From Setophaga petechia (Eukaryota > Chordata > Aves > Passeriformes > Parulidae): DNA of 64,000 nt. Below the pieces are notes generated by a model. It was given only the letters and a program-made list of their open reading frames with translations, did no database searches and had not been told where the DNA came from. Where the stretch lies: positions 310,001-374,000 of the forward strand of contig JANCRA010000117.1 of NCBI GenBank assembly GCA_024362935.1, written 5' to 3'. The translations under genes were made by a program, and so were the position numbers. This document shows, in pieces, positions 34,041-44,964 of the stretch (its first letter is position 1; each line of letters starts with the position of its first letter).

Positions 34041-34046
34041 AATAAA
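34041..34046 (+). terminator. TMED4: AATAAA polyadenylation signal of TMED4
   Basis: AATAAAGG lies 252 bp past the TMED4 stop, followed by a GT-rich stretch (tttgtcggtgcg) suitable for cleavage-factor binding. It is only 257 bp before the DDX56 start codon. Confidence 0.8.
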
Positions 34047-34189
34047 GGTTTTTTGGTTCCACCAAGATTTGTCGGTGCGTTTTTGGGTCGTGGCGCTGCA
34101 GGCATTCAGCTGCCTGGCCAAAACCGGCCGTTTTCACCCCAAAACTTGATTCCGGGGTGGATTTTGGGGTGTCGGGGGGTGTGCTGTCA

Positions 34190-34302
34190 GTCCTCCCCGG
34201 CCAGGGGGCGCTCCCAGCCCTCATGGCGGCGCTCCGGGCGCGCACCGGAAGTCTCGGTGGGCGGGGCCTCGCGACCGGAAGTGCGTGCGCGGTGGGGCCA
34301 AG
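34190..34302 (+). promoter_or_regulatory. DDX56: DDX56 CpG promoter and 5' UTR (predicted)
   Basis: A short CpG-rich segment with two GACCGGAAGTG/CACCGGAAGT motifs (around 34243 and 34271). These are ETS-type sites typical of housekeeping promoters. It is squeezed between the TMED4 polyadenylation signal and the DDX56 ATG (caagATGG). Confidence 0.6.
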
Positions 34303-37300
34303 ATGGCGGCAGAGATGGAGGCGAAGGGGTTCGAGCACATGGGGCTGGACGGGCGGCTGCTGAGGGTGAGCGGGAACGGGGCCGGGAGGGGCACCGCCAC
34401 ATCGGGAGCGGAGGTTTGAGGGGAGCGATGGCCGGGGTGCCGTGAGGGGTGAGGGGTCCCTCTGTGGGGAGGGATTGGGACACCGGGGTGGCGCGGGGGT
34501 TGTGGAGTCGCTTTGGGGACCCTCTGACGGGAGGGCACGGGGACATTGGGGTCCTTCTGAGGGGACGGGGGCATTGGAATTCCTTCAGGGGTGGGGGGCC
34601 TGAGGGGACACCGGAGTCCCCTGGGGTGGGGGACAGTGGGGACTGTCCCCATGGGGAGGAGGTGGCACTAGGGACTGGGACTGTCACCATGGCGCTGTCC
34701 CCGAGGTGACACCGAGCCCTGTGCCCGCAGGCGGTGGCGGAGCTGGGCTGGGCAGTGCCCACGGCCATCCAGGCCCGCGCCATCCCGCTGGCCATGGAGG
34801 GCCGGGACCTGCTGGCCCGGGCCAGGACCGGGTCAGGGAAAACGGGAGCGTACGGACTGCCCCTGCTGCACAAACTGCTGAGCATCAAAGAGGTACTGGG
34901 GATACTGGGGATACTGGGGGAACTGGGGGCACTGGGGCTGCCCCTGCTGCACAAACTGCTGGGCATCAAAGAGGTACTGGGGGAACTGGGGATACTGGGG
35001 GAACTGGGGGCACTGGGGCTGCCCCTGCTGCACAAACTGCTGGGCATCAAAGAGGTACTGGGGATACTGGGGATACTGGGGCTGTCTGTGCTGCACAAAC
35101 TGCTGGGCATCAGGGAGGTACTGGGGATACTGGGAATACTGGGGATACTGGGGGCACTGGGACTGCCCGTGCTGCACAAACTGCTGGGCATCAGGGAGGT
35201 ACTGGGGGACACGGGGGTGGATGTGGGCACTGGGGGCACAGGGGGTACTGGGGGCACTGGGGCTGACTCTGCTGTCCCCCGTGTGTCCCCAGGCGTCCCC
35301 AGCCGTGCCCCAGGCCGTGCGGGCGCTGGTGCTGGTGCCCTCGGCGGAGCTGGCACGGCAGGTGGGGCACACCCTGCGCCGCCTGGCCGCCTTCTGCGCC
35401 CGCCAGCTGCGCGTGGCCGAGCTCTGCGGCCACTCGGACCTCGCTGAGCAGCGGTCAGTCACCCCCTGACCCCGCCCTGGTGTCCCCTGACCCCTCCCTG
35501 GTGTCCCTGACCCACCCTGGTGTCCCTGAACTGCCCCATGTCCCCAGGCCGGTGCACTGTGGTGGGCACACCTGGACATGTCCTGGCACACCTGGCCGGG
35601 CACCAGGCTGCCCCTGACCCCTCCCTGGGTGTCCCCTCAATGCCCTGGATGTTCCCTCTATGTCCCTGACCCCTCCCTGGCTGTCCCCTGGGTGTCCCCT
35701 CAATGTCCTGACCCCTCTCCGAGTGTCCCTTTCATGTCCCTGACCTTTTCCTGGGTATCCCCTCAATGTCCCTGACCCCTCCCTGGGTGTGCCCTCCATG
35801 TCCCTGACCTTTCCCTGCATGTCCCCTCAATGTCCCCTCGCTGTCCCTGACCCATCCCTGGCTGCCCCTTGAGTGTCCCCTCGCTGTCCCTGACCCCTGT
35901 GACCCCTCTGGGTGTCCCTGACCCCCGTGTGTGCCCAGGCCGGTGCTGATGGAGCAGCCAGACATCGTGGTGGGCACCCCGGGCCGTGTCCTGGCACACG
36001 TGGCCGGGCACAGCCTGGCACTGCGGCCCTGGCTGGAGCTGCTCGTGCTGGACGAGGCCGATCTGCTGCTGTCCTTCGGCTTTGGGGACGACATCCGCGC
36101 CCTGCTCTGGTGGGGACACAGAGAAGGACACCCAGGGGACACCCGAGGACATGGGGGGACACAGAGAAGGACATGGGGGGACAGGCAGGGGAAACCAAGG
36201 GGACACTCAGACAACATGGAAAGGACAGGGAAGGGACACAAAGAGCCACATGGGGGGACGGGGAGGGGACACCAAGGGGATAACCAGGGGGACAGTGGGG
36301 GTGACAATGGGAGGGAACACGGGGACAGGGAGGGGACAACCAGGAGGGGCAGTGGGGGCGATACTGAGGGGACATGGGGGGGTACACAGGGGACAATGGG
36401 AGGGGACACTGGGGACATCCAGGGGACATGGGGGGACAGTGCTGGGGTCTAGGGTGGGACCCAGGGACAACTGGGGGGACATGAATGGGACAATGGGAGG
36501 GGACACAGGGGGGACAGGGCGGGGATACAGGAGGGGACAGTGGGAGGGACATGGGTGGGTCTTTGAGATTTTGGGGTTCCCTGAGAGGTCTTAGGGTGCA
36601 CTGGAGTTTTGGATCTTGAAGGTTTTGTGGGGCACTGAAGGGTTATGGGGGTTCTGAGCAGTTTTGGGGCACTCAGAGGGGTTTTGGGGCACTCAGAGGG
36701 GTTTTGGGGTGCCCTGGGAGGGTTTTGGGATGCCCTGGGAAGGTTTTGGGGTGCCCCTGACCCCCCGTGCCCCCCCAGCCACCTGCCCAAGATCTACCAG
36801 GCCCTGCTGGTGTCGGCCACCCTGAACCCCGAGCTGGAGGCGCTGCAGGAGCTGGTGCTGCACAACCCCGTGAGAAATTTGGGGTGTTTTGGGGCGTTTT
36901 GGGGGGTCTGGAGTGAGGTTTGGGGTTTCTGCAGATGGAAAACACCGAGATTTGGGAGCACCATCCTCCATTTCCCATCCCTGACCCCAAATTCCCTGGG
37001 AATTCCAGTTCCTCAGTCCTCAATTTTGGGATTTTAACCCCAAACCCCAATTCCAGGTGCATGTGCTGCCCCCCGAGCCCCGTCTCCCGGGCAGTTCCCA
37101 GCTGCAGTAGTTCCCCAATGCCCAGTTTGGGATTTGGCAGTTCCCAGTGCCCAATTTTGGGATTTTAACCCCAAATCCTTGTTCCAGGTCCACGTCCTGC
37201 CCCCTGAGCCCCGTCTCCCGGGCAGTTCCCAATCCCCAATTTTGGGTTTTTAACCCCAAATCCCTGTTCCAAATACGTGTTCCAGGTCCATGTCCTGCCC

Positions 37301-40300
37301 CCCGAGCCCCGTCTCCTGGGCAGTTCCCCAATGTCCAATTTGGGATTTTAACCCCAAATCCCTGTTCCAGGTGCAGGTTCTCCCCCCCGAGCCCCGTCTC
37401 CCGGGCAGTTCCCAGCTGCAGCAGTTCCCCAATGCCCAATTTGGGATTTGGCAGTTCCCCAGTGTCCAATTTTGGGTTTTTAACCCCAAATCCTGTTCCA
37501 GGTGCATGTGCTCCCCACCGAGCCCCGTCTCCCGGGCAGTTCCCAGTGCCCAATTTTGGGATTTTAACCCCAAACCCCTGTTCCAGGTCCATGTGCTGCC
37601 CCTCGAGCCCCATCTCCCAGGCAGTTCCCAGTGCCCAATTTTGGCATTTGGCAGTCCCCAATCCCCAATTTTGGATTTTTAACCCCAAATCCCTGTTATA
37701 GGTGCACATCCTGCCCCCCGAGCCCCGTCTCCCGGGCAGCTCCCAGCTGCAGCAGTTCCCCAATGCCCAGTTCGGGATTTGGCAGTTCCCAGTGCCCAAT
37801 TTTGGGATTTTAACCCCAAATCCCTGTTCCAGGTCCACGTCCTGCCCCCCGAGCCCCGTCTCCCGGGCAGTTCCCAATCCCCAATTTTGGGATTTTAACC
37901 CCAAACCCCAATTCCAGGTCCACGTTCTCCCCCCCGAGCCCCGTCTCCCGGGCAGCTCCCAGCTGCAGCAGTTCCAGCTGTGCTGTGGCACGGAGGAGGA
38001 CAAGTTCCTGCTGCTGGCGGCGCTGCTGAAGCTGCGGCTGCTGCGGGGCCGGGCCCTGCTCTTCGTGGGCAGCCTGGCCCGGGCCTTCAGGGTCAAACTG
38101 TTCCTGGAGCAGTTCGGGATCGCTGCCTGCGCCCTCAACCCGCAGCTGCCCGCCCGGTCACGGTGGGTGCTGGGGGGTTTGTGGGAATTCCCATTTGAGT
38201 CCTGAATTCCTGGGGTTTCACCTAATTTCTGAGGGGAAATTATGGGGTGGGATTTATGGGAATTCCCATTTGTGCCCTCAACCCACAGCTGCCCGCCAGG
38301 TCATGGTGAGTGCTGAGGAGTTTGTGGGAATTGCCATTTGAGTCCTGAATTCCTGGGGTTTCACCTGATTTCTGAGGGGAAATTATGGGGTGGGATTTAT
38401 GGGAATTGCCATTTGAGTCCTGAATTCCTGGGTTTTCACCTGATTTCAGAGGGGAAATTATGGGGTGGGATTTATGGGAATTGTCATTTGAGTCCTAAAT
38501 TCCTGGGTTTTCACCTGATCCCGGTGATTTCTGAGAGGAAAGAATGGGGTGGGGTTTATGGGGTGGGATTTATGGGAATTGTCATTTGTGCCCCCAACCC
38601 ACAGCTGCCCGCCAGGTCACGGTGAGTGCTGAGGGGTTTGTGGGAATTCCCATTTGAGTCCTGAATTCCTGGGTTTTCACCTGATCCTGGTGATTTTTTA
38701 GAGGAAAGAATGGGGTGGGATTTATGGGGTGGGATTTATGGGAATTGTCATTTGAGTCCTGAATTCCTGGATTTTCACCTGATTCCGGTGATTTCTGAGG
38801 GGAAATAATGGGATGGGATTTATGGGAATTGTCATTTGTGCTCTCAACCTACAGCTGCCCACCAGGTCACGGTGAGTGCTGGGGGATTTATGGGGTGGGG
38901 TTTATGGGGTGGGGTTTATGGGAATTCCCATTTGTGTCCTGAATTCCTGGGTTTTCACCTGATCCTGCTGAATTTTTAGAGGAAAGAATGGGGTGGGATT
39001 TATGGGGTGGGATTTATGGGAATTCCCATTTGAGTCCTGAATTCTTGGGTTTTCACCTGTTCCTGGTGGTTTTTTAGAGGAAAGAATGGGGTGGGGTTTA
39101 TGGGGTGGGATTTATGGGAATTGTCATTTGAGTCCTGAATTCCTGGGTTTTCACCTGATCCCAGTGATTTCTGAGAGGAGAGAATGGGGTGGGGTTTATG
39201 GGGTGGGATTTATGGGAATTGTCATTTGAGTCCTGAATTCCTGGGTTTTCACCTGGTGATCCTGGTGATTTCTGAGGGGAAATGATGGGGTGGGATTTAT
39301 GGATCAAGAATTCCCATCTGTGCCCTCAACCTGCTGCTGTCTGTGGGATCCTGGTGAGTTCTGGAGGATTTATGGGGTTGGCTTTATGGGAATTGCCATT
39401 TGAGTCCTAAATTCCTGGGTTTTCACCTGATCCCAGTGATTTCTGAGAGGAAAGAATGGGGTGGGATTTATGGGGTGGGATTTATGGGAATTGCCATTTT
39501 AGTCCTCAGCCTGCTCTTGCCTGTGGGATCCTGGTGAGTTCTGGAGGATTTATGGGGTGGGGTTTATGGGAATTGCCATTTGAGTCCTGAATTCCTGGGT
39601 TTTCACTGGATCCCGGTGATTTTTTAGAGGAAAGAATGGGGTGGAGTTTATGGGGTGGGGTTTATGGGAGTTCTCATTTGAGTTCTCAACTCTCTGCTGC
39701 CTGTGTGATCCTGGTGAGTCCTGAGAGATTTATGGGGTTTATGGGAATTCCTGGTTTTGTCCTCAACCTGTTTCTGCCTGTGAGGTCCCAGTGAGTCCTG
39801 GCTGGGGTTTATGGGATGGGGTTTGTGGGAATTCTTGTTTGTGCTCTCAGTTCTTGTCCCTGTCCCACAGGTGCCTGGTGACACTGGGATGTCCCTGGTG
39901 ACACTGGGGTGTCCCAGGTGGCACTGAGCTGTCCCTGTCCCACAGGTGCCTGGTGACACTGGGATGTCCCTGGTGACACTGGGATGTCCCAGGTGACACT
40001 GGGGTGTCCCAGCTGGCACTGAGCTGTCCCTGTCCCACAGGTGCCTGGTGACACTGGGGTGTCCCAGCTGGCACTGAGCTGTCCCTGTCCCACAGGTGCC
40101 ACGTCATTGCCCAGTTTAACCGGGGTCTCTACGATTACATCGTGGCCACCGATGAGGAGGGGCCGGCAGAGCCACCCCGGCACCGCCCGCGCAGGGGGGA
40201 CACGGCCAGGTCAGAATGGGGACACTGGGGACACTGGGGACAGCCAGAGCTCCCCTGGCACTGCTCGTGCAGGGGGGACACGGCCAGGTCAGAATGGGGA

Positions 40301-43300
40301 CACTGGGGACACTGGGGTGGCACTGGGGACAACCAGAGCCCTCCTAGCACCATCAGCACAGTTGGGGCATGGCCAGGTCAGATTCAGGACACTGGGGACA
40401 CTGGGGTGGCATTGGGGACCCTGGGAATAGCCAGAGCACCCCTGGCACTGCCTGCATGGCGGGGGACACAGCCAGGTCAACGTGGGGACACTGGGGACAG
40501 TGGGGTGGCACTGGGTCAGCTTGGTCAGCTTGGGGACAGTGGAGTGGCACTGGGGTCAGCCAGGTCAGCTTGGGGACAGTGGAGTGGCACTGGGGTGGCT
40601 CTGGGGACAGCCAGGTCAGACTGGGGACATTGGGGACATTGGAATGGCCCTGGGGACAGCCAGGTCATCTTGGGGACAGCAGGGTGGCACTGAGGACTGG
40701 GGGTGGCACTGGGGACAGCAGGTTGGCACTGAGGACTGAGACCCATGTCCCCTCAGGAAGGGTGACAGGAAGGGACAGTCTGTGGTGTCCCCATGTCCCT
40801 GACTGTCCCTGTGTCCCCTCAGGAAAGGTGACAAGAAGGGTGGTGACAAGAAGGGTGACAGGAAGGGTGACAAGAAGGCGCAGCCCCCGCAGTGTCCCCA
40901 GGACCCCGAGTTCGGGGTCTCTCGTGGCATCGATTTCCAGAACGTCGCCGCCGTCATCAACTTCGATGTCCCCAACTCGGTGGAGACCTACATCCACCGC
41001 GTGGGCAGGTGTGACACCGGGCCACCACGGGGTCACCGGGGCCACCACGGGGTCCTCAGGGTCACCAGGGGGTCACAACTTCAATGTCCCCAACTCGGTA
41101 TTGTCCTACATCCACCGCGTGGGCAGGTGTGACACGGGGCCACCACGGGGTCACCGGGGCCACCACGGGGTCCTCAGGGTCACCAGGGGGTCACAACTTC
41201 AATGTCCCCAACTCGGTATTGTCCTACATCCACCGCGTGGGCAGGTGTGACACGGGGCCACCACGGGGCCACCTGGATGTCCCCAAGGGTGTCAGGGTGT
41301 TCCCACACACTCTGGTGTCCCCAGGGTGTCCCCACAGTCCCTGCTGTCCCTGTCCCCATGATCCCTGTGTCCTTGTCCCCACAGTGTCCCTGTCTCCAGG
41401 GTGTCCCTGTCCCCATGGGTGTGCCCAGAGGTGTCCCCAGGGTGTCCCAATGGTCCCTGTGTCCCTGTCCCCGTCCCCATGGGTGTGCTTAGAGGTGTCC
41501 CCAGGGTGTTCCCATTGCCCTTGTGTCCTGTCCCCACGCTGTCCCTGTCCCCACGGTGTCCCTGTGTCCCTGTCCCTGTCCCCACGGTGTCCCTGTGGTG
41601 TCCCTGTCCCCAGGACAGCCCGTGGGGACAGCCCTGGCACGGCGCTGACGCTGGCACTGCCCGACGAGCTCGAGGGGCTGCGGCGCATCGAGGACACGCT
41701 GGCAGCAGGTGGCACCGGGGACACTGGGGGGGTGTGGGGGCCTTGGGGACACTGAGGGGGTCTGGGGACACCGAGGTGACACCAAGGTGGCCCCGTGTCC
41801 CCGCAGAGAACGGGCAGTCCATGCTGCAGCCCTACGAGTTCCGCATGGAGGAGATCGAGACGCTGCGGTACCGCTGCAGGGTGAGGGGACAGTGGGGACA
41901 CTGAGGGGACAATGGGGACACTGAGGGGACAGGCCTGTCCCTGCTGTCCCCAGTGATGTCCCCAATGCTGTCCCCAGGATGCCATGCACACTGTCACCAA
42001 GCAGGCTTGTCCCCGATGTCCCAATGCTGTCCTCAATATCCCCAGTGTCCCACTAATGTCCCCACTGTCCCCAGGACGCCATGCGTGCTGTCACCAAGCA
42101 GGGCTGTCCCCAGTGATGTCCCCAATGTCCCAATGCTGTCCCCACTGTCCCATTAATGTCCCCGATGTCCCCAGTGTCCCCAGGACGCCATGCGTGCTGT
42201 CACCAAGCAGGGCTGTCCCCAATGTCCCAATGATGTCCCCAGTGTCCCATTAATGTCCCCAATGTCCCCAATGCTGTCCCCAGGATGCCATGCGTGCTGT
42301 CACCAAGCAGGCCTGTCCCCAGTGTCCCATTAATGTCCCCAATGTCCCAATGATGTCCCCAGTGTCCCAATGATGTCCCCATTGTCCCCAGGACGCCATG
42401 CGTGCTGTCACCAAGCAGGGCTGTCCCCAATGTCCCAATGCTGTCCCCAGTGTCCCATTAATGTCCCCAATGTCCCCATTGTCCCCAGGACGCCATGCGT
42501 GCTGTCACCAAGCAGGCCGTGCGCGAGGCGCGGCTGCGGGAGCTGCGCCAGGAGCTGCTCAACTCCGAGAAGCTCAAGGTGAGACCCCAGAATTGGGGTA
42601 AAACCCCAAAATTGGGATAAAAACCTCCAAAAATGGGGATAAAACCTTCCCAAAATGGGGAGTTAAAACCCAAAATGGGGTAAAACCCCCAGAATTAGGA
42701 TAAAACCCCAAAATGGGATAAAAACCCCAAATCCTTTTGGGATTTCCTCCTCCATTTTAACCCCATTTTTGCCATTTTAACACCTCTGGGGGAGGAATTT
42801 CCCTGCTGCAATTAATGAACTGCTGGTTAATTATTGATTAATGATTAATGATCAATTAATTAGTGCTTAATGAAGGGTTAATTAATGAATTGCAGGTGTA
42901 TTTTGAGGACAATCCCCGGGACCTGCAGGCCCTGAGGCACGACCGGCCCCTGCACCCGGCCAACGTGCAGCCACACCTGGGCCACGTGCCCGAGTACCTG
43001 GGTACCCAAAAATGGGGCAAAAAAGGGGGAAATTGGGAAAAAACCAGGGGGAAATGGGAAAAAAGTTGAAATTTGGGGAAAAAATGGGGAAAAAAATTGA
43101 ATTTTCGGGGAAAAAATTTGGAAATGGTGAAGTGGGAATGGGGTCAGCCCTATCTGAGCCACATACCTGAGTACCTGGGAACCCAAAAATGGGGCAAAAA
43201 AGGGGGAAATTGGGAAAAAAACCAGGGGGAAATGGGAAAAAAAAAGGAAATTTGGGGAAAAAATGGGGAAAAAATGGAATTTTGCAGGGGGAAATGGGGA

Positions 43301-44964
43301 ACTGGGAATGGGGTCAGCCACACCTGGGCCATGTGCCCGAGTACCTGGGTACCCAAAAATGGGGCAAAAAAGGGGGAAATTGGGAAAAAAACAGGGGGAA
43401 ATGGGAAAACAGTTGAAATTTGGGGAAAAAATGGGAGAAACATTGAAATTTGGGAAAAAAACGGGGAAAAAATGGGAAAAAAATTGAATTTTGGGGGGAA
43501 AAATGGGAAATGGGGCAAAAAAGGGGAAAATTGGGGAAAAAAAAACAGGGGGAAATGGGAAAAAATTTGAAATTTTGGGGAAAAATGGGAAATGGGGAAC
43601 TGGAAATGGGGTCAGCCCCACCAGGGCCACTGGGTACCTAAACGGGGCAAAAAAGGGGGAAATTGGGAAAATACGGAAATTTTGGGGAAAAGCAGGAAAA
43701 AAATTGAAATTTAGGGGAAAAAATGGGATTAAAATGGGGGGAATGGGGGAAGTCGGGGCCCGGGGTGGTTTTGGGGTGGGCAGGGGGGCAATTGGGGCCC
43801 AGGGGTGGTTTTGGGGTGGGCAGTGGGGCAGTTGGGGCCCAGGGGTGGTTTTGGGGTGCACCAACCCCCTTTGTGCCCCCAGTGCCCCCCAGTCTCCGCG
43901 GCATCGCCGACCCCAACCCCAAAAAGAGGAAAAGTGCCCGAGGGGCTGGAGCCAGGCGGGGGGGAAAGAAGGTGAGGGACCCCCCCAAATTCCACCCCCA
44001 AAATCCCCTAAATTCCGCCCCAAAATTCCCACAAAATCCCCCAAATTCCCTCCCCAAAATTCCCGCAAAATGCCCCAAATTCCTTCCTCAAAATTCCCCC
44101 CAAATTCCCTCCTCAAAATTCTCCCCAAATCCCCCAAATTCCCTCCCCCAAATTCCCCCCAAATCCCCCAAATTCCCTCCTCAAAATTCTCCCAAATTCC
44201 CTCCCCAAAACTCCCCAAATTCTCCCCAAAATCCCCCAAATTCCCTCCCCAAAATTCCCGCAAAATGCCCCAAATTCCTTCCTCAAAAATCCCCCCACAT
44301 TCCCTCCCCAAAATTCCCACAAAATCCCCCCAAATTCCCTCCCCAAAATTCCCCGCAAATCCTCCAAATTCCCTCCCCAAAATTCCCGCAAAATGCTCCA
44401 AATTCCTTCCTCAAAATTCTCCCCAAATCCCCCAAGTTCCCTCCCCAAAATTCCCACAAATTCCCCCCAAATTCCCTCCCCCAAATTCCCCCCAAATCCC
44501 CCAAATTCCCTCCTCAAAATCCCCCAAATTCCCTCCCCCAAATCCCCCAAATTCCCTCCTCAAAATTCTCCCAAATTCCCTCCCCAAAACTCCCCAAATT
44601 CTCCCCAAAATCCCTCCCCAAAATTCCCGCAAAATGCCCCAAATTCCTTCCTCAAAATTCTCCCCAAATCCCCCAAATTCCCTCCTCAAAATTCCCCCCA
44701 AATCCTCCAAATTCCCTCCCCAAAACTCCCCAAATTCCCTCCCCAAAATTCCCCCAAACTCCCCCAAAATCCCCCAAATTCCCTCCCCCAAATCCTCCCC
44801 AAATTCCCCCAAATCCTCCTCAAACCCCCCCTGACCCTTGACCTGTGCCCCCTGACCCTTGACCTGTCCCCGTTTCTCCTCAGCCCCGCGGCTCCGGGAA
44901 TCCCCTGCAGAGCTTCAGGTTCACCCAGCGAGGGAACAGACGGGGGGCAAAGGGCACCCCCTGA
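34303..44964 (+). CDS. DDX56: DEAD-box RNA helicase DDX56, 14 exons
   Basis: Nucleolar ATP-dependent RNA helicase acting in pre-60S ribosome assembly. Exons: 34303-34365, 34731-34892, 35293-35453, 35939-36109, 36779-36869, 37918-38162, 40096-40209, 40823-41008, 41614-41708, 41807-41880, 42489-42578, 42896-43001, 43883-43971, 44884-44964 (575 aa; human 547). Motifs in order: Q motif with Gln35, ARTGSGKT 52-59, PSAELA (Ia), TPGR (Ib), DEAD 167-170, SAT 198-200, LLFVGS (IV), SRGIDF 369-374, HRVGRTAR 394-401. The C-terminus is basic ([18 protein letters not shown]). Exon 8 has a [12 protein letters not shown] run absent from human. Copied exon edges make the exon 2 donor and the exon 6, 7 and 11 acceptors ambiguous; I chose those giving human-like sequence. 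An acceptor copy at 40757 is rejected because it runs into TGA. Confidence 0.95.
34893..35210 (+). repeat. four in-frame copies of DDX56 exon 2 end and donor
   Basis: Copies of ctgctgcacaaactgctggg plus catcaaagag|gtactg end at 34973, 35054, 35117 and 35198. Spacings from the first donor (34892) are 81, 81, 63 and 81 bp, all multiples of three, and the frame is open throughout. Between them lie gatactgggg repeats. Confidence 0.95.
35547..35615 (+). repeat. degenerate copy of DDX56 exon 4 start in intron 3
   Basis: cccaggccggtgca then gtggtgggcacacctgg and tcctggcacacctggccggg correspond to the exon 4 start at 35937-36015, with an internal deletion of about 20 bp. The rest of the intron is a gtgtcccctgacccctccc repeat. 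Confidence 0.85.
36115..36560. repeat. short G/A-rich repeat (ggggacacgggggacag) in DDX56 intron 4
   Basis: Degenerate ~12-20 bp units of aggggacatggggggaca; a ggttttggggtgccc repeat follows to 36770. Confidence 0.88.
37050..37917 (+). repeat. eight decoy copies of DDX56 exon 6 acceptor and first codons
   Basis: Each unit has ttccag followed by gt(c/g)ca(c/t)gt.ctgcccccc and gagccccgtctcccgggcag. Copies begin near 37055, 37186, 37284, 37369, 37499, 37586, 37701 and 37832; the real exon begins at 37918. Spacers read caattttgggattttaaccc. The first copy hits TAG right after Ser-Gln-Leu-Gln. Confidence 0.95.
38163..39845 (+). repeat. array of copies of DDX56 exon 6 end and donor
   Basis: Units of ~110-290 bp contain tgtgccctcaacccacagct and gcccgccaggtca(t/c)ggtgag (near 38273, 38588 and 38850), then increasingly diverged copies near 39318, 39500 and 39680. 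Each repeats the codons for [11 protein letters not shown] and its donor. Between them lies a gggtgggatttatgggaatt repeat. Confidence 0.92.
39850..40095 (+). repeat. three copies of DDX56 exon 7 acceptor
   Basis: Copies of ctgtccctgtcccacaggtg plus cctggtgacactggg at about 39854, 39929 and 40025 precede the real acceptor at 40094-40095. Confidence 0.9.
40200..40815 (+). repeat. array derived from DDX56 exon 7 end, plus exon 8 acceptor copy
   Basis: gacacagccaggtca and gaatggggacactggggaca units echo the exon 7 end (gacacggccag|gtcaga) at about 40270, 40368 and 40462 and, more loosely, at 40560 and 40610. At 40745-40800 a copy of the exon 8 acceptor (tgtcccctcaggaagggtga) precedes the real one at 40821-40822. 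Confidence 0.85.
41070..41250 (+). repeat. two copies of DDX56 exon 8 end with donor
   Basis: aacttcaatgtccccaactc then tacatccaccgcgtgggcag|gtgtgac recurs with donors at about 41129 and 41249, 120 bp apart. The motif VI codons YIHRVGR are repeated exactly. Confidence 0.95.
41280..41612. repeat. C-rich minisatellite (gtgtccctgtccccac) in DDX56 intron 8
   Basis: ~20-70 bp units with gtgtccccagggtgtccc blocks. Confidence 0.85.
41930..42488 (+). repeat. five decoy copies of DDX56 exon 11 acceptor
   Basis: ccccagga(t/c)gccatgc(g/a) followed by tgctgtcaccaagcagg occurs with starts at 41978, 42075, 42184, 42284 and 42392. The real exon starts at 42489. Period about 100 bp, with tgtcccaatgatgtccccag spacers. 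Confidence 0.95.
43002..43720 (+). repeat. copies of DDX56 exon 12 end with donor, A/G-rich spacers
   Basis: cacctgggcca(c/t)gtgcccga and gtacctgggtacccaaaaat recur near 43142 and 43316, and in part near 43612. Between them are gggggaaatgggaaaaa units. Confidence 0.92.
43980..44825. repeat. ~20-45 bp minisatellite (ccaaattccctccccaaaat)
   Basis: A near-continuous array of ccccaaattccctcc(c/t)caaaattc units fills DDX56 intron 13, with larger duplicated blocks. Confidence 0.93.

Noticed and set aside
40757..40800. Alternative DDX56 exon 8 acceptor at 40755-40756
   Set aside because: Reading from it hits TGA after about fourteen codons. The acceptor at 40821-40822 gives the conserved SRGIDF frame.
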